Origin: Mycolicibacterium rutilum
GTDB lineage: Bacteria > Actinomycetota > Actinomycetes > Mycobacteriales > Mycobacteriaceae
Assembly (NCBI RefSeq): GCF_900108565.1
Contig: NZ_LT629971.1
Coordinates: 2,914,001 to 2,978,000 of the forward strand
Reading direction: 5' to 3'
DNA: 64,000 bases
How positions within the stretch are numbered: position 1 is the first letter of the stretch; every line of letters starts with the position of its first letter. The translations under genes were made by a program, and so were the position numbers. Below the pieces are notes generated by a model, which saw only the letters and a program-made list of their open reading frames with translations, was not told the origin of the DNA and made no database searches. Shown here in pieces: positions 9,672 through 20,891 of this stretch.

Positions 9672-10538
9672 ATGGAACGTCCTCGACTGTTGTTCGTCCA
9701 TGCGCATCCCGACGACGAGACGCTCACGACGGGCGCGACGATCGCCCACTACGTCGCCCGCGGCGCAGACGTGCGTGTCGTCACGTGCACGCTCGGCGAG
9801 GAGGGTGAGGTGATCGGGGAGCGGTGGGCGCACCTTGCCGTCGACGCCGCCGACCAACTGGGCGGCTACCGCGTAGCCGAGCTGACCGCCGCGCTCAACG
9901 CGCTCGGCATCGACGAACCCGAGTACCTCGGCGGCGCCGGCCGGTGGCGCGACTCCGGTATGGCCGGCACCCCGGCGCGCCACCACCAGCGGTTCATCGA
10001 CGCCGACCCCCGCGAGACCGTCGGGGCGCTGGTGGCCGTGATCCGCGAGCTGCGCCCGCATGTCGTCGTCACCTACGACCCGCATGGCGGGTACGGCCAC
10101 CCCGACCACATCCATGCGCACCGGGTGACGACGGCTGCCGTCGAGCAGGCGGCGGGCGGAGACCACCCGTGGGCCGTGCCGAAGCTCTACTGGGCGGTGA
10201 CCGCGACATCGGCGATGGCCGAGGGGCTCGCCGCGATGACCGACGTGCCCGCAGCATGGTCCAGGGTGAGCGTCGACGACGTCGGTTTCGGCTATCCGGA
10301 CGACGAGATCGACGCGGTGATCGAGGCGCCTGATGTCCTGCCGGCCAAGATCGCCGCGATGCGGGCACACGCCACGCAGATCACCGTCGCCGCCAACGGC
10401 GAGTCATTCGCGCTGTCGAACAACATCGCGCTGCCGGTCGGCGCCGTCGAGCACTACATCCTCGTGGCTGGCGGCGCCGGCGAGCGGGACGCACGCGGTT
10501 GGGAGACCGATCTGCTGGCCGGGTTGAAGCTCGGATAG
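9672..10538 (+). CDS. mshB: Mycothiol biosynthesis deacetylase MshB
   Basis: Zinc-dependent deacetylase that removes the acetyl group from GlcNAc-Ins to give GlcN-Ins, the second step of mycothiol synthesis in the cytoplasm. The protein (288 aa, PIG-L/LmbE fold) begins [17 protein letters not shown]. The HPDDE motif supplies zinc ligands and the catalytic Asp, and a second histidine cluster GHPDHIHAH lies about residues 139-147. TTG 9654 and GTG 9666 are alternative in-frame starts, and none has a strong ribosome site. I prefer the ATG because it precedes the first strand. A 35-codon gene and a membrane protein follow in the same direction. Confidence 0.93.
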   Translation: MERPRLLFVHAHPDDETLTTGATIAHYVARGADVRVVTCTLGEEGEVIGERWAHLAVDAADQLGGYRVAELTAALNALGIDEPEYLGGAGRWRDSGMAGTPARHHQRFIDADPRETVGALVAVIRELRPHVVVTYDPHGGYGHPDHIHAHRVTTAAVEQAAGGDHPWAVPKLYWAVTATSAMAEGLAAMTDVPAAWSRVSVDDVGFGYPDDEIDAVIEAPDVLPAKIAAMRAHATQITVAANGESFALSNNIALPVGAVEHYILVAGGAGERDARGWETDLLAGLKLG

Positions 10539-10595
10539 CGATGTCGCGAAGGGGTAAGCTCCCGGACAGTCGGCGGCGCACGGAAGGGACGGCAC

Positions 10596-10703
10596 ATGGA
10601 TCAGGATCTCGATCCCAACCTGCAGCACTGGCAGGACCGCCTCGACAACCTGCAGTGGGTGCTCGGGTCGATCACCGGGCTGCTGGACAGCATCCCGACC
10701 TGA
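10596..10703 (+). CDS. 35-aa small protein between mshB and an Rv1171-like gene
   Basis: ATG at 10596 to TGA at 10701-10703. It is preceded by a near-perfect ribosome site GGAAGGGA 6 nt upstream, one of the strongest in the window. The peptide begins MDQDLDPNLQHWQDRLDNLQ and continues as a predicted amphipathic helix with Trp residues at 12 and 21. It sits 57 bp after mshB, and its stop lies 32 bp before the GTG of the next membrane protein, so the three genes are probably one transcript. I know of no function. It is shorter than the usual annotation cutoff. Confidence 0.65.
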   Translation: MDQDLDPNLQHWQDRLDNLQWVLGSITGLLDSIPT

Positions 10704-10735
10704 GTTCGCCCGCTCCGGCCGCGGAGCGTCGGCAT

Positions 10736-11083
10736 GTGGCGGTGCTGACGCTGCTGGCCGTCGACGGCGTGCTCTGCGCGATCGCCGCCGCCCTTTTCCT
10801 CCCGCTCCGCATTGGAGCAGTCCCCTTCCCGATCAGCGCCCTGATCGCCGGTGCGGTCAATGTCGCGCTGGTGTGGGCGGCGCTGCACTGGACCTCGTCG
10901 CCGCGCGTCGCCGCAGTACCGCTGTGGACCTGGCTCGCGACGGTCGGGGTCCTGACGTTCGGCGGTCCCGGTGACGACGTCGTCTTCGGCGGCGCGGGCG
11001 TGATGGGGTACGCGGCCCTGTTGCTGATCGTGCTCGGCGCGGCGCCGCCGGCCTATCTGCTGTGGCGCCACGTGAACAGCTGA
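10736..11083 (+). CDS. Small four-helix membrane protein (Rv1171-like position)
   Basis: About 115 residues with four hydrophobic segments: VLTLLAVDGVLCAIAAALFL, FPISALIAGAVNVALVWAAL, VPLWTWLATVGVLTF and MGYAALLLIVLGAAPPAYLL. It occupies the slot of Rv1171 after mshB. The start is uncertain. GTG 10736 has GGAG 9 nt upstream, whereas the frame is open back through the 35-aa gene and a CTG overlaps its stop codon. Function is unknown, with only an integral membrane location supported. Confidence 0.75.
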   Translation: MAVLTLLAVDGVLCAIAAALFLPLRIGAVPFPISALIAGAVNVALVWAALHWTSSPRVAAVPLWTWLATVGVLTFGGPGDDVVFGGAGVMGYAALLLIVLGAAPPAYLLWRHVNS

Positions 11084-11086
11084 CCG

Positions 11087-12052
11087 CTACTCGGCAGGCG
11101 CGGTCTCGTTCTCGTTCTCGGTCTGGGTCTCGGACGGCTCTTGCGTGGGGGCGACGGTGGTCGCGTCGTCGTTGTCGGCGTCGTCAGCCGTCGTCGCCTC
11201 GTCGACATCCGGGTCCTGCGACGTGGGGCCGCGCACCTCGCCCTGCGCCGACACGGTCCCGTTGGAGCCGGTGGTCGGTGTTGGGCTGATCTCGGCGACG
11301 GGGTCGGTGTCGATGACGCCGTCGGTGGGCGACTCTTCCTCTATCTCCTCGTCCGCATGCTCGACGTCTTCGACATCTTCCTTTTCGGCGATGTCCTCGG
11401 TGAACGACGTACGCATCGCCGAGGCGTCCTGGTCCTCGACCACCTCTTCCGTCGTCGCCGCGACGAAGGGGCCGATCGGCGGGATCGGCGGCAGCGGCGG
11501 CAACCAGAACGCGATCTGCGCGTTGGCGAAGTAGATGAAAGCGTTCACCGTGTCGACGCCGACGTTGGCCAGGCCTTGTCCGAAGCTGATCTGGCCGTCG
11601 ATCCAGTCCGCGAAGTTGAACGTGACGCTGCGGGCGATCTGCTCGCCGGTGTTGTAGAAGATCATGATCTGCGGGGCGAACCACCCCACGACCGGAATCC
11701 AGCCGACCGCATACTCGGCCACCTCGAAACCCCACTGGACCCACGGCTCGATTGCGTTGTAGGCGTTCTCGATGAACGTGCCCACCGAGTTGCCGACCGC
11801 GACCGGTGGGAACTGCGGTGCGGGGAACGCCGCGGCGGCGCTCGGCGGCACGAAGAAGCGTTGCAGGAGGTCGGGCAGATCCGTCACCGCCAGCGGTTCG
11901 ACGGCGGCGGCGAGTCGCATCGGCGGCGTCGCGACGTGCGAAACGGCGGTGCTCGGTTGGCTGCGCGCCGGCGCGGGCGCAGCGACCGTCAGGGCCGTCG
12001 CAGTTACCGCCGCGGCACCGATGGCCAGGCTCGCGCGAACTGTCTTCTTCAT
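11087..12052 (-). CDS. Secreted hydrophobic protein with a long acidic tail (321 aa)
   Basis: ATG at 12052 has GGGAGG 8 nt upstream and begins MKKTVRASLAIGAAAVTATA, a classic signal peptide with likely cleavage after PAPARS/QP. Residues 75-200 form an aromatic, hydrophobic domain (YNAIEPWVQWGF, WIPVVGWFAPQIMIFYN, FNFADWIDGQISFGQGL, QIAFWLPPLPPIPPIGPF). I recall this domain from other mycobacterial exported proteins without known function. Residues 205-321 are a Glu/Asp/Thr-rich low-complexity tail. The design (signal, hydrophobic core, acidic tail) parallels the nearby GjpA-like proteins, although core sequences differ. It lies where M. tuberculosis has PE12. It converges 3 bp from the membrane protein gene. 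Confidence 0.75.
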   Translation of the reverse strand: MKKTVRASLAIGAAAVTATALTVAAPAPARSQPSTAVSHVATPPMRLAAAVEPLAVTDLPDLLQRFFVPPSAAAAFPAPQFPPVAVGNSVGTFIENAYNAIEPWVQWGFEVAEYAVGWIPVVGWFAPQIMIFYNTGEQIARSVTFNFADWIDGQISFGQGLANVGVDTVNAFIYFANAQIAFWLPPLPPIPPIGPFVAATTEEVVEDQDASAMRTSFTEDIAEKEDVEDVEHADEEIEEESPTDGVIDTDPVAEISPTPTTGSNGTVSAQGEVRGPTSQDPDVDEATTADDADNDDATTVAPTQEPSETQTENENETAPAE

Positions 12053-12176
12053 GGAAATCGCCTCCCGGCACGTCACCAACCACGTCTGCTCAGCAACTTA
12101 CGCGCATGTCAGTTCGATACCGCGGATTCGATCAATCAAGCCCGACGTGGCGCGCACCGGGCCGATTCGCGAGGAC

Positions 12177-12182
12177 TAGGGT
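12177..12182 (+). promoter_or_regulatory. -10 box of the fbiC transcript
   Basis: TAGGGT is followed by 7 nt and then the ATG at 12190. This predicts a leaderless mRNA whose first codon is that of the upstream ORF, not fbiC. Confidence 0.55.
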
Positions 12183-12189
12183 GGCCGGT

Positions 12190-12282
12190 ATGTCGGGCGG
12201 ATGGCAGACAGCGTCGATTGCGGGAAGTGAGACAGCGGGGATGATTCTCGTCGACACCGGGGTTACAGGGGAGTGGCTCTGA
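12190..12282 (+). CDS. Leaderless 30-codon upstream ORF overlapping the fbiC start
   Basis: ATG 12190 to TGA 12280-12282 gives 30 residues beginning [20 protein letters not shown]. It lies 7 nt after a TAGGGT box, so it would be translated from the first nucleotide of the message. Its last ten bases overlap the GTG start of fbiC (12273) in another frame. The overlap suggests translational coupling or regulation of fbiC. The peptide itself matches no family I know. Confidence 0.5.
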   Translation: MSGGWQTASIAGSETAGMILVDTGVTGEWL

Positions 12283-14852
12283 ACCCTCAGCGAGGCGCCG
12301 ATCTGCCCAGTCCGGTGGTCCCACCGAAGTCCGATGCCCCCAGTCCTGCCGCGCTGCGGCGGGTGCTGCGACGTGCCCGCGACGGCGTGGCGCTCAACGT
12401 CGACGAGGCCGCGATCGCCATGACCGCGCGCGGCGACGACCTCGCCGACCTGTGTGCCAGTGCGGCGCGCGTGCGCGACGCCGGCCTGGAGGCGGCGGGC
12501 CGTCGTGGCGGGTCGGGGCGCCTACCGGTCACCTACTCGCGCAAGGTCTTCATTCCCGTCACGAACCTGTGCCGCGACACCTGCCACTACTGCACGTTCG
12601 TCACGGTGCCGGGACGGTTGCGCGCTCAGGGCAAGGGCATGTTCATGGAGCCCGACGAGATCCTCGACGTGGCCCGACGCGGAGCCGAACTCGGTTGCAA
12701 GGAAGCGTTGTTCACGCTCGGCGACCGGCCCGAGGCCAGGTGGGACGAGGCCAAGCAGTGGCTCGACGAGCGTGGCTACGACTCGACGCTCGACTACGTG
12801 CGCGCGATGGCGATCCGGGTGCTCGAGGAGACCGGATTGCTGCCGCACCTGAACCCCGGCGTGATGAGCTGGTCGGAGCTGTCGCGACTGAAGCCCGTCG
12901 CGCCGTCGATGGGCATGATGCTCGAGACCACGTCGCGGCGGCTGTTCGAGACCAAGGGCCTGGCGCATTACGGAAGCCCCGACAAGGATCCCGAGGTCCG
13001 GTTGCGCACCCTGGCCGACGCGGGCCGGCTGTCGATCCCGTTCACCACTGGCCTGCTGGTGGGCATCGGGGAGACGCTCGTCGAGCGTGCCGAGACGATT
13101 CATGCGATCCGCCGCTCGCACAAGGAATTCGGGCACGTGCAGGAAGTGATCGTGCAGAACTTCCGCGCCAAGGACCACACGGCGATGGCGGCCACGCCGG
13201 ACGCGGCGTTCGAGGATTTCGTGGCCACGGTGGCCGTCACCCGGCTGGTGATGGGCCCGAAGATGCGCATCCAGGCGCCGCCGAACCTGGTGTCCCGTGC
13301 CGAGTGCCTGGCCCTGGTGGGTGCGGGCGTCGACGACTGGGGTGGCGTGTCGCCGCTGACCCCCGATCACGTCAACCCCGAACGCCCGTGGCCGGGCTTG
13401 GACGAGTTGGCGGCGGTGACGGCCGAAGCGGGCTACGACCTCGTGCAACGGCTCACCGCGCAACCGCAGTACGTTCAGGCGGGCGCGGCGTGGATCGACC
13501 CGCGGGTGCGCGGCCATGTCGACGCGCTGGCCGATCCCGACACCGGGTTCGCGTTGGATGTCAACCCGGTCGGCAGGCCGTGGCAGGAGCCCGATGAGGC
13601 GTCAGAGTCGTTGGGGCGGGTGGATCTTCACGCGGCGATCGACGACGCGGGCCGGCTCACCGAGACACGCAGCGACCTGGACAGCGCGTTCGGCGACTGG
13701 GAATCGATCCGGGAGAAGGTCTCCGAACTGGCGGCCCGGGTACCCGAACGCGTCGACACCGACGTGCTGGCGGCGCTGCGGGCGGCCGAGCGCGATCCGG
13801 CCGCACTGTCCGACGACGAGTATCTCGCGCTGGCGACCGCCGACGGACCGGCATTGGATGCTGTTGCGGCGCTGGCGGATTCGCTGAGGCGCGACACCGT
13901 CGGCGACGACGTGACGTTCGTCGTCAACCGCAACATCAACTTCACGAACATCTGCTACACGGGCTGCCGGTTCTGCGCGTTCGCGCAGCGTAAGGGTGAC
14001 GCCGACGCCTACTCGCTGTCGGTCGACGAGGTCGCCGACCGAGCCTGGGAGGCGCACGTCGCCGGCGCAACCGAGGTGTGCATGCAGGGCGGTATCGATC
14101 CCGAACTGCCGGTGACCGGTTACGCCGATCTGGTGCGCGCGGTCAAGAAACGGGTGCCGTCGATGCACGTGCATGCGTTCTCGCCGATGGAGATCGCCAA
14201 CGGCGTGACCCGCAGCGGCCTGTCGATCCGCGAATGGCTGACATCCCTGCACGAGGCCGGACTGGGCAGCATCCCCGGGACCGCGGCCGAGATCCTCGAC
14301 GACGAGGTGCGCTGGGTGCTGACCAAAGGCAAGCTGCCCACCTCGATGTGGATCGAGGTCGTCACGACCGCACACGAGGTCGGGCTGCGGTCGAGTTCGA
14401 CGATGATGTACGGCCACGTCGACCAGCCGCGGCACTGGGTCGGGCACCTGCGGGTGCTGCGCGAGATCCAGGACCGCACTGGGGGTTTCACCGAGTTCGT
14501 GCCGCTGCCGTTCGTGCACCAGAGCTCGCCGCTGTATCTGGCGGGCGGCGCGCGACCGGGCCCGACGCATCGGGACAACCGCGCGGTGCACGCCCTCGCG
14601 CGGATCATGCTGCACGGCCGGATCTCCAACATCCAGACCAGCTGGGTCAAACTCGGCGTCGAGCGCACGCAGGTGATGCTCAACGGCGGTGCCAACGACC
14701 TGGGCGGCACGCTGATGGAGGAGACAATCTCAAGGATGGCCGGCTCGGAGTTCGGCTCGTTCAAGACGGTCGAGGATCTGGTCGCGATCGCCGAGGGCAT
14801 CGGCCGCCCGGCCCGTCAGCGCTCGACGACCTACGACGCCCTGGCTGCCTGA
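12273..14852 (+). CDS. fbiC: FO synthase FbiC (coenzyme F420 biosynthesis)
   Basis: Bifunctional radical-SAM enzyme that builds the deazaflavin FO from tyrosine and the ribityl-diaminouracil of riboflavin synthesis. It is a CofG-CofH fusion. The first radical-SAM cluster CRDTCHYC lies at about residues 99-106 and the second CYTGCRFC at about 560-567. Length is 859 aa, against 856 in M. tuberculosis, and sequence identity is obvious throughout. GTG 12273 gives the N terminus expected from the family ([30 protein letters not shown]) but has no properly spaced ribosome site, only AGGGGA immediately before it. Coupling to the upstream ORF would explain that. F420 feeds many mycobacterial oxidoreductases. 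Confidence 0.96.
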   Translation: MALNPQRGADLPSPVVPPKSDAPSPAALRRVLRRARDGVALNVDEAAIAMTARGDDLADLCASAARVRDAGLEAAGRRGGSGRLPVTYSRKVFIPVTNLCRDTCHYCTFVTVPGRLRAQGKGMFMEPDEILDVARRGAELGCKEALFTLGDRPEARWDEAKQWLDERGYDSTLDYVRAMAIRVLEETGLLPHLNPGVMSWSELSRLKPVAPSMGMMLETTSRRLFETKGLAHYGSPDKDPEVRLRTLADAGRLSIPFTTGLLVGIGETLVERAETIHAIRRSHKEFGHVQEVIVQNFRAKDHTAMAATPDAAFEDFVATVAVTRLVMGPKMRIQAPPNLVSRAECLALVGAGVDDWGGVSPLTPDHVNPERPWPGLDELAAVTAEAGYDLVQRLTAQPQYVQAGAAWIDPRVRGHVDALADPDTGFALDVNPVGRPWQEPDEASESLGRVDLHAAIDDAGRLTETRSDLDSAFGDWESIREKVSELAARVPERVDTDVLAALRAAERDPAALSDDEYLALATADGPALDAVAALADSLRRDTVGDDVTFVVNRNINFTNICYTGCRFCAFAQRKGDADAYSLSVDEVADRAWEAHVAGATEVCMQGGIDPELPVTGYADLVRAVKKRVPSMHVHAFSPMEIANGVTRSGLSIREWLTSLHEAGLGSIPGTAAEILDDEVRWVLTKGKLPTSMWIEVVTTAHEVGLRSSSTMMYGHVDQPRHWVGHLRVLREIQDRTGGFTEFVPLPFVHQSSPLYLAGGARPGPTHRDNRAVHALARIMLHGRISNIQTSWVKLGVERTQVMLNGGANDLGGTLMEETISRMAGSEFGSFKTVEDLVAIAEGIGRPARQRSTTYDALAA

Positions 14853-14860
14853 CCGTTCGT

Positions 14861-14876
14861 GCACGCTCGCGCGTGC
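14861..14876. terminator. Hairpin between fbiC and the convergent secreted-protein gene
   Basis: GCACGC-TCGC-GCGTGC forms a 6-bp perfect stem with a 4-nt loop, between the two stop codons. No T-tract, so the terminator role is tentative. Confidence 0.45.
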
Positions 14877-14881
14877 GAGTG

Positions 14882-15298
14882 TCAGTCGACGACCAGGCAG
14901 CTGTTGTCGTCGCCGTTGCCGACGGCGCCCTGGTTCTCGATCACCACGCGGCCGGTGTTGTCCTCGACGACGCGGCAGTAGACGTTGCCGCCCGGCCACG
15001 CGTGCGGGTTGACGCCGACGTGGGCGGGCGCCCCGGCGGGCACCACGTGGTGGAACGTCTTGGGCGCCGGATCGCCGAAGTTGCACTGGCGGTCGGGCCG
15101 CGTCCCGCCGCTGACTTCGGCGACGTCGATCGCGATGCAGCTCGGCGGCGTCCACGACAGCTCCGTGGTGTAGCTGCGTTCGATCCAGATCGGGTCCTGG
15201 GCGGTCGCGACCGGAGCGCCCACGAGCGCGAGTGCGATCGGCGCGAGGTTGCCCCGGCTCCCGTGAATGCACGCGACCCCGCCGCAGCGGTCAACCAT
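14882..15298 (-). CDS. Putative secreted protein of unknown function (138 aa)
   Basis: ATG 15298 has AAGGGA about 11 nt upstream. The N terminus contains a hydrophobic run LAPIALALVGAPVATAQ (about residues 18-34) that could be a signal peptide with an Ala-x-Ala-type site, although its n-region contains two Cys. The mature part has four cysteines (PSCIA, RQCNF, VYCRV, NSCLV) in about 100 residues, suggesting two disulfides in an exported domain, and ends DDNSCLVVD. It sits where M. tuberculosis has the secreted TB8.4 (Rv1174c), but I see no resemblance to it. Function unknown. Confidence 0.65.
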   Translation of the reverse strand: MVDRCGGVACIHGSRGNLAPIALALVGAPVATAQDPIWIERSYTTELSWTPPSCIAIDVAEVSGGTRPDRQCNFGDPAPKTFHHVVPAGAPAHVGVNPHAWPGGNVYCRVVEDNTGRVVIENQGAVGNGDDNSCLVVD

Positions 15299-15333
15299 GC
15301 GACCCCGGTTCCCTTTGACGGCACCGCGCGGGA

Positions 15334-15362
15334 ATTTAATCGGACTGGGGTCCGTTTACGAT
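15334..15362 (+). promoter_or_regulatory. Candidate promoter and operator of the YceI gene
   Basis: TTTAAT (15334-15339) and TACGAT (15357-15362) are 17 bp apart. The spacer contains the inverted repeat CGGAC-TGGG-GTCCG (15341-15354). A palindrome between -35 and -10 is the usual position for a TetR-type repressor. Confidence 0.5.
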
Positions 15363-15414
15363 ATGAGTGTCGGCGCAGGGCCGGCACCGCCACGAACGAC
15401 TGAAGGAGACTCCC

Positions 15415-15963
15415 ATGACCGCAGCAGTGAGCACCGGCCTGAGCACCGGCACCTGGGCCATCGACCCGGTGCACTCGACCATCGGCTTCTCGGTACGCCA
15501 CCTCATGGTCAGCAAGGTGCGCGGCAGCTTCGACACGTTCAGCGGCGCGATCACCGTCGCTGAGGACGGCACGCCGTCGGTGACCGCGGAGATTGCCGTG
15601 GACTCCATCAACACCCGCAACGAGCAGCGCGACGCCCACTTGAAGTCCGCGGACTATTTCGACGCCGAGAACCATCCCGTCGCCACCTTCACCTCGACCG
15701 GAGTCCGGACGAATGGTGACACCTACCTGATCGACGGAGACTTCACCCTCAAGGGCATCACCAAGCCGGTCACCCTCGAGGTCGAATTCAACGGCGTCAA
15801 CCCCGGCATGGGACACGGCGAGGTGGCCGGCGCCGAGGCGTTAGTCGTGCTGAACCGCAAGGATTTCGGCATCGATCTCGACATGCCGCTGGAGACCGGT
15901 GGCACCGTCGTCGGCGACAAGGTGACCATCACCCTCGAGATCGAGGCGCTCAAGCAGGCCTGA
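15415..15963 (+). CDS. YceI family protein
   Basis: 182 residues, the lipocalin-like beta-barrel of the YceI family, which binds polyisoprenoid or other long lipophilic molecules. Family landmarks are visible: TWAIDPVHSTIGFSVRHLMVSKVRG at the front, INTRNEQRDAHLKSADYFDAENHP in the middle, then GDFTLKGITKPVTLEVEFNG and RKDFGID. No signal peptide is present, so it should be cytoplasmic, unlike E. coli YceI. ATG 15415 follows GAAGGAG at 7 nt. It is a single gene behind its own palindrome-containing promoter, convergent with the DUF1353 gene. Confidence 0.9.
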   Translation: MTAAVSTGLSTGTWAIDPVHSTIGFSVRHLMVSKVRGSFDTFSGAITVAEDGTPSVTAEIAVDSINTRNEQRDAHLKSADYFDAENHPVATFTSTGVRTNGDTYLIDGDFTLKGITKPVTLEVEFNGVNPGMGHGEVAGAEALVVLNRKDFGIDLDMPLETGGTVVGDKVTITLEIEALKQA

Positions 15964-15968
15964 CCTCG

Positions 15969-16580
15969 TCACGTCTTCAGCTGGATCGCCGGCGGCGCCT
16001 CGTCGGGCACCACGAGAGCGATCGCCGACTCCAGCAACCAGAACACGACCGTCGACACCAGGATGGCGAGGGCGGGCAGGGCGACGATCGGCGCGGCGAC
16101 GAGCAGCACCAGCAGCAGCGCCCCGGGCAGATCTTTCAACCACCCTGACCCGCCCTTGCCCTGGACGATCGCCGACAGCCGCACCGCACTCCAGATGATC
16201 CAGCGCCGTAACAGGCTGACGCCGTCGCGTTGCATCTGCAGGCGGAAGCGGTAATCGGCTTGCCGGCGGTCGCATCCGGTGCGGTCCGGGTAGCGCCACA
16301 GGTAGTCGTGCAGCACCGCCGCGCGGGCGTAGCGGCCCGCGCGCGGAACGAACCAGGCGACGGCCCCGGGGACCGAGACCAGGTCGGTCGCGAAGTCCGC
16401 GCAGACCTCGAACGCATCGTTCGGGCTGTCGAACTTCAGCGGCTGCGTGGTCCGCCACTCGTCCCAGGCACTCTCCTTGAAGAACCGCTTGGCGGCTCGC
16501 ACGGTGTCGAGCTCGGCGGCGGTCAGTTGGCGGACATGCAGGACGGCGGCTTGATCGGTGGGTGGTGCGCAACGCTCCAT
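15969..16580 (-). CDS. DUF1353 domain membrane protein
   Basis: 203 residues. The DUF1353 signature lies about residues 35-115, with KRFFKESAWDEW, VSVPGAVAWFVPRAGRYARAAVLHDYLW and DRRQADYRF. Two hydrophobic helices follow near the C terminus (LPGALLLVLLVAAPIVALPA and ILVSTVVFWLLESAIALVV), so it is probably membrane-anchored with the domain inside. DUF1353 also appears in phage-derived proteins, but nothing phage-like is nearby. The function of the domain is not known to me. It ends 5 bp from the YceI stop and starts 42 bp from the fadH stop. Confidence 0.8.
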   Translation of the reverse strand: MERCAPPTDQAAVLHVRQLTAAELDTVRAAKRFFKESAWDEWRTTQPLKFDSPNDAFEVCADFATDLVSVPGAVAWFVPRAGRYARAAVLHDYLWRYPDRTGCDRRQADYRFRLQMQRDGVSLLRRWIIWSAVRLSAIVQGKGGSGWLKDLPGALLLVLLVAAPIVALPALAILVSTVVFWLLESAIALVVPDEAPPAIQLKT

Positions 16581-16622
16581 TCCGCAGGTATAGCAAGCCC
16601 GCGCAACGAGGGAAACCGTTGG

Positions 16623-19186
<2,564 letters not shown>

Positions 19187-19192
19187 CGCCGA

Positions 19193-19198
19193 AGCCTA
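19193..19198 (-). promoter_or_regulatory. -10 box of the padR-fadH operon (leaderless)
   Basis: Minus-strand TAGGCT, 6 nt, then the GTG at 19186. Confidence 0.5.
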
Positions 19199-19449
19199 GG
19201 TCGCACGGCGTCCATATGCAACTTGTTGCACTGCAATGACATGCATAGGGGTGTCTCACTAGGAACCTGTATGTGCGACGTTTAGTATCAGTAACCACGC
19301 GCCACCCTTAACCGGGGTTGCGCGGGAAGTTAGGGCACACTGAGGCGACCGTCCAGGTAGCGACCACGGATACTTGCGGCCGAGTTCAGTTGCTCACCCG
19401 TACGGCAGCCCACCGGTCAGGAGATCGAGGAGACCTTGAGGAGAACACA

Positions 19450-19773
19450 GTGACGTACGTCATTGCCGAACCCTGCGTCGACGTCAAAGACAAGGCGTGC
19501 ATCGAGGAGTGCCCCGTCGACTGCATCTACGAGGGTGCCCGCATGCTCTACATCCACCCCGATGAGTGTGTGGACTGCGGCGCCTGCGAACCGGTGTGCC
19601 CGGTCGAGGCCATCTACTACGAGGACGACGTCCCCGACCAGTGGAGCAGCTACACCCAGAACAACGCCGATTTCTTCGCTGAACTCGGCTCGCCGGGTGG
19701 GGCGTCGAAGGTCGGCCAGACCGACAACGACCCGGAGGCCGTCAAGAGCCTGCCGCCGCAAGGTGAGGACTGA
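19450..19773 (+). CDS. fdxC: 7Fe ferredoxin FdxC
   Basis: 107-residue [3Fe-4S][4Fe-4S] ferredoxin. The first cluster comes from C8 with CIEECPVDC, and the second from [14 protein letters not shown]-terminal extension ends [11 protein letters not shown] 19450 follows TTGAGGAG at 7 nt. It carries electrons to cytoplasmic oxidoreductases or P450s. Its partner cannot be told from the context. Nearly identical to Rv1177 as I recall it. dapC begins 48 bp downstream, the same order as in M. tuberculosis. Confidence 0.95.
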   Translation: MTYVIAEPCVDVKDKACIEECPVDCIYEGARMLYIHPDECVDCGACEPVCPVEAIYYEDDVPDQWSSYTQNNADFFAELGSPGGASKVGQTDNDPEAVKSLPPQGED

Positions 19774-19820
19774 CAACGGCTCGCACGAAGCCGCGTCAGC
19801 CCCGTAGCGCGTCGCTGCCG

Positions 19821-20891
19821 GTGTTCCCCTGGGACACCTTGGCCGACGTGACCGCGGTCGCCCGTTCGCACCCCGACGGCATCGTCGATCTGTCGGTGGG
19901 GACGCCGGTCGACCCGGTCGCGCCGGTGATCCGCGACGCGCTGGCCGCCGCGAGTTTCTCGCCCGGCTATCCGACCACCGCGGGGACGCCGGACCTGCGC
20001 AGGTCGGCGGTCGACGCGCTGGAGCGCCGATACGGCATCACCGGATTGTCCGAGGACGCGGTGCTGCCGGTCATCGGCACCAAGGAGCTGATCGCCTGGC
20101 TGCCGACGCTGCTCGGGCTGGGTCCCGACGATCTGGTCGTCGTGCCCGAACTCGCCTATCCGACATACGAAGTCGGTGCACGGCTGGCCGGCGCGCAGAT
20201 CGTGCTCGCCGACTCGTTGACGCAATTGGGTCCGCGTACCCCCGCGTTGGTCTACCTCAACTCGCCGAGCAATCCGACCGGCAAGGTGCTCGGCGTGGAC
20301 CACCTGCGCAAGGTGGTCGGCTGGGCGCGTGAGCGCGGCGTCGTGGTGGCTTCCGACGAGTGCTACCTCGGGCTGGGCTGGGACGCCGAACCGCTGTCGG
20401 TGCTGCACCCGTCGGTCAGCGACGGCGACCACACCGGGTTGCTGGCCATCCACTCGCTGTCGAAGACCTCGTCGCTGGCCGGGTACCGGGCCGGGTTCGT
20501 GGCGGGCGATCCCGCGGTCGTCGCCGAGTTGCTGGCGGTGCGCAAGCACGCCGGGATGATGGTGCCCACCCCCGTGCAGGCCGCGATGGTGGCCGCGCTC
20601 AAGGACGACGAGCACGAGCGCGAACAACGGGCCCGCTACGCCAAACGCCGTGAACTGCTGCTGCCCGCCCTGCAGTCGGCCGGGTTGACCGTCGACGACT
20701 CCGAGGCGGGGCTGTACCTGTGGGCCACCCGCGGCGAACCGTGCCGCGACACCCTGGCCTGGCTGGCCCAGCGCGGCATCCTCGTCGCGCCGGGGGAGTT
20801 CTACGGCCCCCGCGGCACCAAGCATGTCCGGGTGGCGTTGACCGCGACCGACGAGCGGATCGCCGCGGCGGTCGAGAGGCTGACGGCCTAG
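19821..20891 (+). CDS. dapC: Succinyldiaminopimelate aminotransferase DapC (actinobacterial type)
   Basis: PLP-dependent class-I aminotransferase (356 aa) assigned to the succinylase branch of lysine/meso-DAP synthesis. Visible landmarks: NSPSNPTGKV, SDECYLGLGW and the Schiff-base lysine in SLSKTSSLAGYRAGF (about residue 215). The close homologue is Rv1178, annotated DapC in the actinobacterial family. Rv0858c is another enzyme with this activity, so the in vivo substrate is less certain than the fold. dapD and dapE lie 11 kb away in this window. The start is doubtful: GTG 19821 has no ribosome site, and a CTG at 19770 overlapping the fdxC stop is in frame. Its stop overlaps the convergent pruC stop. 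Confidence 0.88.
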   Translation: MFPWDTLADVTAVARSHPDGIVDLSVGTPVDPVAPVIRDALAAASFSPGYPTTAGTPDLRRSAVDALERRYGITGLSEDAVLPVIGTKELIAWLPTLLGLGPDDLVVVPELAYPTYEVGARLAGAQIVLADSLTQLGPRTPALVYLNSPSNPTGKVLGVDHLRKVVGWARERGVVVASDECYLGLGWDAEPLSVLHPSVSDGDHTGLLAIHSLSKTSSLAGYRAGFVAGDPAVVAELLAVRKHAGMMVPTPVQAAMVAALKDDEHEREQRARYAKRRELLLPALQSAGLTVDDSEAGLYLWATRGEPCRDTLAWLAQRGILVAPGEFYGPRGTKHVRVALTATDERIAAAVERLTA

